Of a stretch of DNA of 64,000 bases, positions 58,538 through 64,000 are shown piece by piece. The DNA lies in contig NZ_CP075691.1 of assembly GCF_020026305.1 (NCBI RefSeq), positions 8,425,415 through 8,489,414 on the forward strand, in the 5' to 3' direction. Numbering within the stretch: the stretch's first letter is position 1; each line of letters starts with the position of its first letter. The notes under the pieces are model-generated. The model saw nothing but the letters and a program-made list of their open reading frames with translations. It was not told where the DNA came from and made no database searches. A program made the translations under genes and the position numbers. This DNA is from Streptomyces sp. 135. Its GTDB lineage: Bacteria > Actinomycetota > Actinomycetes > Streptomycetales > Streptomycetaceae.

Positions 58538-59189
58538 GGCGCAGCGCCTTCCGCAGGGCGGCCGGGGTGGTGAAGAGGTGGCCGCGCAGGCCGCCGGCCT
58601 CGGCGGCCAAGACGTTCTCCTCGCGGTCGTCGACGAACAGCACCTTGCCCGCCTCGGCGCCCAGCGCGTCCAGGCACCAGCGGTAGGCGCCGGGCTCGGG
58701 CTTGGCGTGGCCGATGCGGCAGGAGAACGCGCGCACCTGGAAGTGCTTGAGCCAGGCGTGCCGCTCTTCGTAGTGGACGGCCAGCTCTTCGGGGATGTTG
58801 GAGAGGAGTGCGATCCGCCGGCCCGCCGCCGCGAGTTCCTCGATCAGCGCGACCATTGTGTCGTCGACGCCGCTCCAGCTGAGGATGTCGGCCTCGACGA
58901 GCCGCGCGACCTGACCGGGCCTGAAGCCGGTGCCGAGGGCGTCGGCGACCTGCCGCCAGTAGCCGGGGCCGGTCACGTCACCGCGGTCGTACGGCTGACG
59001 CAGCCCCCAGTAGGCCGCCCAGAAGGGCGCCTCCGGCACGCCCGCGGTGGCGACCAGACGGGCCTTGCCGTCCTCGGACTGGTGGCGCGCTATCACGCCG
59101 AACATGTCGAAGAGGACGATGCCGTGCCTGTGCCCGTGCCCGGGGCGGGGGCGGACGGCGTCCGCCGGGCGGTTCGTCGCGTCGTACAT
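58527..59189 (-). CDS. HAD-superfamily hydrolase
   Basis: 220 aa. HAD motifs: I GIVLFDMFGVIARHQ (nucleophile Asp; second Asp position is Phe-Gly rather than the common DxD), II IALLSNIPEEL, III GHAKPEPGAYRWCLDALG, IV VLFVDDREENVLAAE. The cap region is helical (PYDRGDVTGPGYWRQVADAL), as in dehalogenase/epoxide-hydrolase N-terminal-type HADs. Lies 6 bp downstream of the DeoR gene, hence same operon; it probably acts on a sugar phosphate. Confidence 0.88.
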   Translation of the reverse strand: MYDATNRPADAVRPRPGHGHRHGIVLFDMFGVIARHQSEDGKARLVATAGVPEAPFWAAYWGLRQPYDRGDVTGPGYWRQVADALGTGFRPGQVARLVEADILSWSGVDDTMVALIEELAAAGRRIALLSNIPEELAVHYEERHAWLKHFQVRAFSCRIGHAKPEPGAYRWCLDALGAEAGKVLFVDDREENVLAAEAGGLRGHLFTTPAALRKALRLSA

Positions 59190-59195
59190 CAGAAG

Positions 59196-59975
59196 TCATA
59201 CCTTTCGTACGGTCACGCCCGCCGCGGCCAGCGCGTCGGTCTCCTCGTCCGGCGCGGCGCCGTCGGTGACGACGGCGTGGAGGGCGGTGGCGGGCGCGAC
59301 GAAGGCGAGGGCGGTGCGGGAGAGCTTGGTGGCGTCCGCGACGGCGATGACACGGCGGGACGAGGCGATGGCGGCCCGCTTGACCGCGGCGTCGTCCAGG
59401 TCGTAGGCGGTCAGGCCGTCCGCCGCGGTGAGGCCGCAGCATCCGATGACGGCGGTGTCGAAGCGCAGCGCGGCCAGGGAGGCCGTGGTGAGTGGGCCGG
59501 TCAGGGCCAGCTCGCCGGGTCGCGGCCGGCCGCCGGGTACGAGCAGCGTCAGCCGGGGCGCGCCGCTCAGCGCGTTCACCGCCTGGAGGGAGAGCGGCAG
59601 CACGGTCAGCCGCCGGTGTTCGACGGCGCGGGCGACCTCCAGGCAGGTGGTGCCGCTGTCCAGGAGGACGGACTCTCCGTCGGCGATCAGCCCGGCCACC
59701 TCGGCGGCGATGCGCCGCTTCACCTCAAGGCCCTCCTGCTCCCGCAGTGCGAAGGGTGGTTCCTCCCCGCGCAGCAGCAGGCTCCGCGCGCCGCCGCGGT
59801 AGCGCTCCAGTACGCCCTGTTCGGCCAGGGCCTCCAGGTCGCGCCGGATGGTCATCTCGGAAGCGCCGGTGAGCTCGGCGAGTTCCGCGACGCCGAGCCG
59901 GCCCGCCTCCCGTACGGCGTCGGTGATCTGCCGTAGTCGATCTCTGCTGGTGCTGCCTCTGCTGGGGTGGGTCAC
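59196..59975 (-). CDS. DeoR-family sugar regulator
   Basis: 259 aa from GTG 59975. HTH: SRDRLRQITDAVREAGRLGV, AELAELTGASEMTIRRDLEA with LAEQGVLERYRGGA. The C-terminal DeoR sensor domain includes LIADGESVLLDSGTTCLEVA, LTLLVPGGRPRPGELALTGP and DTAVIGCCGLTAADGLTAYD. It senses a phosphorylated sugar. Divergent from an MFS transporter, with three TGTTCG-type half-sites between. Confidence 0.9.
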   Translation of the reverse strand: MTHPSRGSTSRDRLRQITDAVREAGRLGVAELAELTGASEMTIRRDLEALAEQGVLERYRGGARSLLLRGEEPPFALREQEGLEVKRRIAAEVAGLIADGESVLLDSGTTCLEVARAVEHRRLTVLPLSLQAVNALSGAPRLTLLVPGGRPRPGELALTGPLTTASLAALRFDTAVIGCCGLTAADGLTAYDLDDAAVKRAAIASSRRVIAVADATKLSRTALAFVAPATALHAVVTDGAAPDEETDALAAAGVTVRKV

Positions 59976-59997
59976 GCCGCTATTCAAGCACCAAATG

Positions 59998-60035
59998 TGT
60001 TCGCCAACCAACCTTCCGAACATTGATAGTGTTCG
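59998..60035. promoter_or_regulatory. Repeated TGTTCG half-sites between DeoR and MFS genes
   Basis: TGTTCG at 59998-60003, its complement CGAACA at 60017-60022, and TGTTCG again at 60030-60035, in an AT-rich patch. DeoR-family repressors bind such TGTTC-type repeats; likely autoregulation and control of the transporter. Confidence 0.6.
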
Positions 60036-60049
60036 TTAAGTTCGATGGC

Positions 60050-61276
60050 ATGGAAAGAACACTGCGGGCCGGACGGCTGGCCACCTTCGCCTACTTCGCC
60101 CTGAACGGCTTCCTCATGGGCATGTGGATCGTCCACATCCCCGCCATCGAGGACCGCGCGGGGATCAGCCACGCCGTGCTCGGCTGGCTCCTGCTGCTGC
60201 TCGGCGCGGGAGCCTTCGTCGGCATGCAGCTCGTCGGCCCCCTCACCGACCGCCTCGGTGCCCGCGTCGTCGTGCCGGTCAGCGCCGCGCTGTGCAGCGC
60301 GGCCGTCGTCCTCCCCGGCCTCGCCACGAACGTCTGGACGCTGGGCGCCGCCCTGCTCGTCCTCGGCCTCGGCAACGGCGGCCTGGACGTCAGCATGAAC
60401 GCCCACGCGGTCCAGGTGGAGCGCGGCTACCGACGGCCCGTCATGTCCGCCTTCCACGCCACGTTCTCCATCGGCGGTGTCCTCGCCGCGCTGGTCGGCG
60501 CCCGCACGCTCAGCTGGGACCTGAGCCCCGCGGCGACCCTCGGCGCGGTGGCGCTGCTCGGCCTGGCCGCCGCCGCGCTGTCGGCGCCCGCGCTGTTGCG
60601 GCCCGAACCGGCGGCTCGTACGAAGGCCGCGGACGGCGCGGCCGCGGGCGACGGTGCCGAAGTCCTCGCCGCCGGGACGAATGCACGCAGGCGCACTCCC
60701 CGGCGTATCTGGGCCCTTGCCGCCCTCGCCCTCATGCTGATGCTCTGCGAGGGCGTGGCCAACGACTGGAGCGTGCTGCACCTCCGTGACGTCCTGGACG
60801 CGCCCGCCGCCACCGCCGCTCTCGCCTACGGCGCCTTCTCCACCGCCATGACCGTCGGCCGCCTGCTGGCCGACCGGGTGGCGGCCCGCTTCGGCCCGGT
60901 GGCGATCCTCCGCTACGGCGCGGCACTGGCGGGGGCCGGACTGACGGTGGCCGCCCTGTCGCCCTGGACCCCGGCGGCGCTCTTCGGCTGGACCGTGTTC
61001 GGCGCGGGCCTCTCCGGCTGCATCCCCCAGCTCTTCAGCGCCGCGGGCCACGCGGACGAGGACGCCGCCGGGGTCAACGTCTCGCGCGTCGCGGGGCTCG
61101 GTTACCTCGGCATGCTGGCCGGGCCCGCCGTCATCGGGCCGCTGACACACCTCGTACCGCTCAACCTCACGTTCTTCCTGCCGGTGGCGTTCTGCGTCAT
61201 CGCCGCGTGTACGGCCGGCATCCTGCGCGACCCACGACCGGAGCCGCGCACCCCCGAGGCCGCCGCGCGCGTCTGA
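60050..61276 (+). CDS. MFS transporter (sugar/drug type) controlled by DeoR
   Basis: 408 aa, start ATG 60050. About 12 membrane segments; motifs FAYFALNGFLMGMWIVHIPA, AIEDRAGISHAVLGWLLLLL, GPLTDRLGARVVVPVSAALC and GLGNGGLDVSMNAHAVQVER. The NGGLDVSMN motif is typical of a streptomycete MFS subgroup near FucP/YbjJ. Substrate probably a sugar or related metabolite, given the DeoR/HAD neighbours. Confidence 0.9.
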   Translation: MERTLRAGRLATFAYFALNGFLMGMWIVHIPAIEDRAGISHAVLGWLLLLLGAGAFVGMQLVGPLTDRLGARVVVPVSAALCSAAVVLPGLATNVWTLGAALLVLGLGNGGLDVSMNAHAVQVERGYRRPVMSAFHATFSIGGVLAALVGARTLSWDLSPAATLGAVALLGLAAAALSAPALLRPEPAARTKAADGAAAGDGAEVLAAGTNARRRTPRRIWALAALALMLMLCEGVANDWSVLHLRDVLDAPAATAALAYGAFSTAMTVGRLLADRVAARFGPVAILRYGAALAGAGLTVAALSPWTPAALFGWTVFGAGLSGCIPQLFSAAGHADEDAAGVNVSRVAGLGYLGMLAGPAVIGPLTHLVPLNLTFFLPVAFCVIAACTAGILRDPRPEPRTPEAAARV

Positions 61277-61313
61277 CGGCCCAGCCGTGGCTCAGTGCGG
61301 CGGAACCTCGCCA

Positions 61314-61343
61314 GAGCGGGTGAGCGGGTGAGCGGGTGAGCGG
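61314..61343. repeat. Octanucleotide tandem repeat (GAGCGGGT)x3
   Basis: Three perfect GAGCGGGT units and a degenerate fourth lie in the 202-bp gap between the convergent MFS and STAND-regulator genes. No other feature is seen in that gap. Confidence 0.7.
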
Positions 61344-61478
61344 TGCGACGGAGGCGGGCCGAGGTACCCCGTGGGTTCGGGCGCCGCGTACGGGGGACGC
61401 GGATCGGCGGACGCCGGTCGTGCCGGGTGGTGAGAACCCACGGCGTGGCCGCAGCACTCGCGGCGCTCGGCGGCGGTG

Positions 61479-64000
61479 TCACGTCCGGCCCGCTTCGATG
61501 TCCGCGATCAGCTGGTGGACGAGCGCGGGGCCGGGCGGCCCGGCCATGGTGGTGACCGCCGGGAGCGCCACGGTGTCGGCCGCGCCGGTCGCCTCTTGGG
61601 CCAGGAGGGCCGCGCCGTCCCCGCCGGTCGCACACGCGTGGGCGGCGCCCGCCAACCCGAGGGCTCCCGCGAGCGCCTTGTGGGCCCGGCGCCACGCGCG
61701 GCTGCGACGGCCGCGCACATGCTCGACGAGCGCCTGCGCGTACTGCGTCATGGAGCGCGTCCAAAGGTCGTGCCGGGGCTGGGCGCAGGCTGCTGCACGA
61801 CGGATGCTGCGTGTCGCGTCGCCGGGGCTGACCCGGGCCTGCGCCACGGCCAGCAGCGCCCAGTTGACGGCCACGGGCGGGCCGCACTCCGCGTGCGCGG
61901 GGAGGGTGACCGCGGCCTCCCGCAGATGTGCGATGGCCCGCTCCGTCCTGCCCTCGTCCAGGGCGAGCGCCCCGAGCGCATGGCAGACCCTCCCGACGGT
62001 GGCGTCATCGCCCGCGAGCAGGGCCACCCGCCAGGCCTGGCCGAGTATCTCGGCGGCGGCGGGAGAGCCCGTGCACACCGCCAGCCAGCCGGCCAGCCAC
62101 AGCGCCTGCCGGCGGACCAGCGTGTCGGTCCGGCCCAGGGGCAGCAGACGCAGCAGGTGCTCGCGCCCCTCGGGGGCGTTTCCGCAAAGAGCCCACCAGA
62201 ACCACAGGTCCACGGCCAGGGCGAGCGCCATCGAGGCCTGGTCCGCGCCGCTCGGCTGCCGGGCGAGCGCGGCGCGCAGGTCGGCCTCCTCGTCGCGGAC
62301 GAGCGCGACGGCCCGTTCGTGCAGGCCGGTGCTCCACAAGTGGTGGGCGGTGGAGGCGACATGGCCGTACCAGTAGAGGTGGCGGCTGATGGCGGCGGCC
62401 GCCTCCCCTGCGGACTCCAGCCGTTCGGCACCGAAGCCGCGGACCGCCGCGGAGAGGCGGAAGCGGGGGGACAGCACGCCGCCCGGGGCGCGGACCGGTT
62501 CCACGACGGAGGCGAGGACCAGCCGGGCCAGCGCGGCCGGCACGTCCTGCGCGCCGAGGCCGCCGCCCCCGCACACGAATGCCGCCGCGTCCTCGTCGAA
62601 GTCGCCCGCGAACACGCTGAGCCGCGCCCAGACGGTACGTTCCTCCGTCCCGCACAGCGCGTACCCCGCGCCGACGGCGGCCCGCAGCGACCGGTGCCTG
62701 CGCAGCGGCGCGTCCACCGTCCCCGGCCAACCCTGCGCGGACTCCAGCATCCGCGCGAGCTGCGCCAAGGATTGGTCCGCCGCCTGAGCCGCCGCCAACT
62801 CGATGGCCAGCGGCACGCCTTCGAGCCGCCGGCAGATCTCACGGGCGACGCGCACGTCGGAGGGGTCGCCCCAGGCGCCCCCTGATCCTGCCTCACCCCC
62901 GGCCCGGGCCCGTCCCCGCCGGGCGGCCCGCACCCGCTCCAGGAACAGAGCCACGGCGGGGCCCGCCTCCGAACCGCCACCGGAGGCGGCGGGGGCCCCG
63001 GGCTGGGTGAGGCGGCCCGGATCCGGGTCTGCTGCGGGGGTGTCCGGTACGGTGTGTCGGGCGTCGGCGTCCGGTTCCGCGTGTCCTGCGGCGGTGTTCG
63101 GCTCGGAGTGTCCTGTGTCGGTGTCCGGCCTCGCGTGTCCTGCGGCGGCGTCCGGCCTCGGATCTCCTGTGACCGCGTCCGGCCTTGTGTCTCCCGCGAC
63201 CGTGTCCGGTGCCGGATCTCCTGCGGCGGCGTGCGGGCCCTCGGCTCCTGTAACCGCTTCCGGCCCCGCGTCGCGCACGACCGCGTTCCGCCCCGGGACT
63301 GCTGCGGGGGTGTCCGGTGTGGCGTGTCCTGTGGCGGCGTGCGGTTCGGAGTGTCCTGTGTCGGTGTCCGGCGTCGCGTGTCCTGCGGCGCTGTGCGGCC
63401 TTGCGTCTGCTGTGACCGCGTCCGGCCTTGTGTCTCCCGCGACCGTGTCCGGCGTCGGGTCTCCTGCGGCGGTGTCCGGTCTGGTGTGTCCTGTGGCGGT
63501 GTTCGGCTCCGCGTGTCCTGTGACCGCGTCCGGCTTCGGGTCTGCTGTGACCGGGTCCGGGCCCGAGTCTCCTGTGGCGGTGTTCGGCTCCGCGTGTCCT
63601 GTGACCGCGTCCGGCTTCGGGTCTGCTGTGACCGGGTCCGGGCCCGAGTCTCCTGTGGCGGTGTTCGGCTCCGCGTGTCCTGTGACCGCGTCCGGCTTCG
63701 GGTCTGCTGTGACCGGGTCCGGGCCCGAGTCTCCTGTGGCGGTGTTCGGCTCCGCGTGTCCTGTGACCGCGTCCGGCTTCGGGTCTGCTGTGACCGGGTC
63801 CGGGCCCGAGTCTCCTGTGGCGGTGTTCGGCTCCGCGTGTCCTGTGACCGCGTTCGGCCTCACATCTCCTGCGACCGGGTCCGACCCCGCGTCCCCTGTA
63901 GCCGCATCCGATCCCACGTCGCCTCCGACAGCGAGCCGCCTCGGGCCCGTTGTGCCGACGTTCGGCCTCAGGTCTCCCGCGACCGCGTCCGGCTCCACCC
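61479..64000 (-). CDS. AfsR/LuxR-type STAND regulator, C-terminal part with large nonapeptide repeat insertion (partial)
   Basis: The 5' end lies beyond the window. The C-terminal ~500 residues are typical of the ATPase/TPR half of AfsR-SARP or LuxR STAND regulators: AREICRRLEGVPLAIELAAA, the winged-helix part APLRRHRSLRAAVGAGYALC and VWARLSVFAGDFDEDAAAFV, then a helical TPR-like array (EGREHLLRLLPLGRTDTL, EGRTERAIAHLREAAVTLPA). Upstream of GPAVALFLERVRAARRGRAR, where related proteins have the end of the nucleotide-binding domain, there are over 300 residues of nonapeptide repeats (GHAEPNTAT, GDSGPDPVT, ADPKPDAVT and relatives). The P-loop, if present, is off-window. Confidence 0.8.
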   Translation of the reverse strand, partial: VEPDAVAGDLRPNVGTTGPRRLAVGGDVGSDAATGDAGSDPVAGDVRPNAVTGHAEPNTATGDSGPDPVTADPKPDAVTGHAEPNTATGDSGPDPVTADPKPDAVTGHAEPNTATGDSGPDPVTADPKPDAVTGHAEPNTATGDSGPDPVTADPKPDAVTGHAEPNTATGHTRPDTAAGDPTPDTVAGDTRPDAVTADARPHSAAGHATPDTDTGHSEPHAATGHATPDTPAAVPGRNAVVRDAGPEAVTGAEGPHAAAGDPAPDTVAGDTRPDAVTGDPRPDAAAGHARPDTDTGHSEPNTAAGHAEPDADARHTVPDTPAADPDPGRLTQPGAPAASGGGSEAGPAVALFLERVRAARRGRARAGGEAGSGGAWGDPSDVRVAREICRRLEGVPLAIELAAAQAADQSLAQLARMLESAQGWPGTVDAPLRRHRSLRAAVGAGYALCGTEERTVWARLSVFAGDFDEDAAAFVCGGGGLGAQDVPAALARLVLASVVEPVRAPGGVLSPRFRLSAAVRGFGAERLESAGEAAAAISRHLYWYGHVASTAHHLWSTGLHERAVALVRDEEADLRAALARQPSGADQASMALALAVDLWFWWALCGNAPEGREHLLRLLPLGRTDTLVRRQALWLAGWLAVCTGSPAAAEILGQAWRVALLAGDDATVGRVCHALGALALDEGRTERAIAHLREAAVTLPAHAECGPPVAVNWALLAVAQARVSPGDATRSIRRAAACAQPRHDLWTRSMTQYAQALVEHVRGRRSRAWRRAHKALAGALGLAGAAHACATGGDGAALLAQEATGAADTVALPAVTTMAGPPGPALVHQLIADIEAGRT
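63020..64000. repeat. 27-bp minisatellite (nonapeptide repeat), extending past the window
   Basis: Almost 1 kb of degenerate 27-bp units, each containing GTCCGG- and CTCCTG-like cores on the + strand. In the minus-strand frame each unit encodes nine residues of the form G-x-x-x-P-(D/N)-x-x-(T/A). About 36 units are visible. The multiple of three keeps the frame open whatever the copy number. Confidence 0.9.
63490..63853. repeat. 81-bp higher-order repeat, about 4.5 identical copies
   Basis: Inside the minisatellite, an 81-bp block (three 27-bp units) recurs without visible differences starting at 63517, 63598, 63679 and 63760, with half-copies on both sides. Such identity, next to degenerate older units, shows recent duplication. 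Confidence 0.92.

Noticed and set aside
63490..63853. Possible CRISPR array
   Set aside because: The 81-bp units are contiguous and identical with no unique spacers, and no cas genes are seen.

Overview
The window is chromosomal DNA from a Streptomyces-type actinomycete. The evidence is very high G+C with third codon positions almost all G or C, frequent GTG and TTG starts with GGAGG-type ribosome binding sites, an SsgA-family sporulation protein, a DUF397 protein, an NsdA-like regulator, mycothiol-linked formaldehyde detoxification, and iron (DmdR/DtxR) and zinc (Zur) operators of the streptomycete type. No rRNA, tRNA, CRISPR array or replication origin was seen. Several broken genes and a MITE fit a chromosome-arm location, which is inference.

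Layout. 1-12.6 kb: acyl-CoA chemistry. An acyl-CoA ligase tail, phenylacetate-CoA ligase (paaK), an alpha/beta hydrolase, a VOC protein, a secreted chorismate mutase overlapping a YczE-type membrane protein, and the divergent MocR regulator of the latter. Then comes a fatty-acid or steroid-like catabolic unit: a FadD-type ligase divergent from an enoyl-CoA hydratase, a double DUF35/OB-fold protein and two thiolase-fold proteins that lack the usual nucleophilic cysteine. 12.7-20.5 kb: DUF397, a universal stress protein, a 209-bp MITE, an LRR protein, a GH95 fucosidase and a peptidoglycan amidase. 20.8-28.7 kb: a phosphotransferase, the NsdA-like regulator, a PAS/PP2C phosphatase, a sensor-LuxR protein, a hydroxymethylbilane synthase, a GNAT and an ECF sigma factor. 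28.7-40.4 kb: a Met/His-rich membrane protein, a KhtTU-type K+/H+ antiporter, an ATP-dependent DNA ligase, a membrane-anchored sigma factor (frameshifted), an SsgA-like protein, a Gfo/Idh/MocA dehydrogenase (frameshifted), a D,D-carboxypeptidase, glutathione peroxidase and a FetB-like permease.

39.3-50.4 kb: the mscR-MBL pair, a decayed alanine-dehydrogenase-like gene, an AT-rich patch leading into a secreted PGRS-like glycine-rich protein, a desaturase, an iron-box-controlled DUF2470 protein, an isochorismatase, a lactonase, and a zinc-starvation unit (COG0523 GTPase plus zinc-free L32 under a Zur-like site). 49.7-56.2 kb is a decay zone with a broken AraC gene, an amidohydrolase and a TetR gene fused by a deletion, and a broken glutathione S-transferase, together with an intact MerR-glycosyltransferase pair and an MFS pump. 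56.3-64 kb: a CYP102-like P450 with a divergent TetR, a DeoR-HAD operon divergent from an MFS transporter, and the C-terminal part of an AfsR/LuxR-type STAND regulator whose coding region carries nearly 1 kb of 27-bp (nonapeptide) tandem repeats, including several identical 81-bp copies.

The most unusual items are the nonapeptide minisatellite inside the STAND regulator (63.0-64.0 kb), the PGRS-like secreted protein (42.3-42.9 kb), the Ltp/DUF35 module (9.3-12.6 kb), and the exact deletion junction near 54,610 that beheads two divergent genes.
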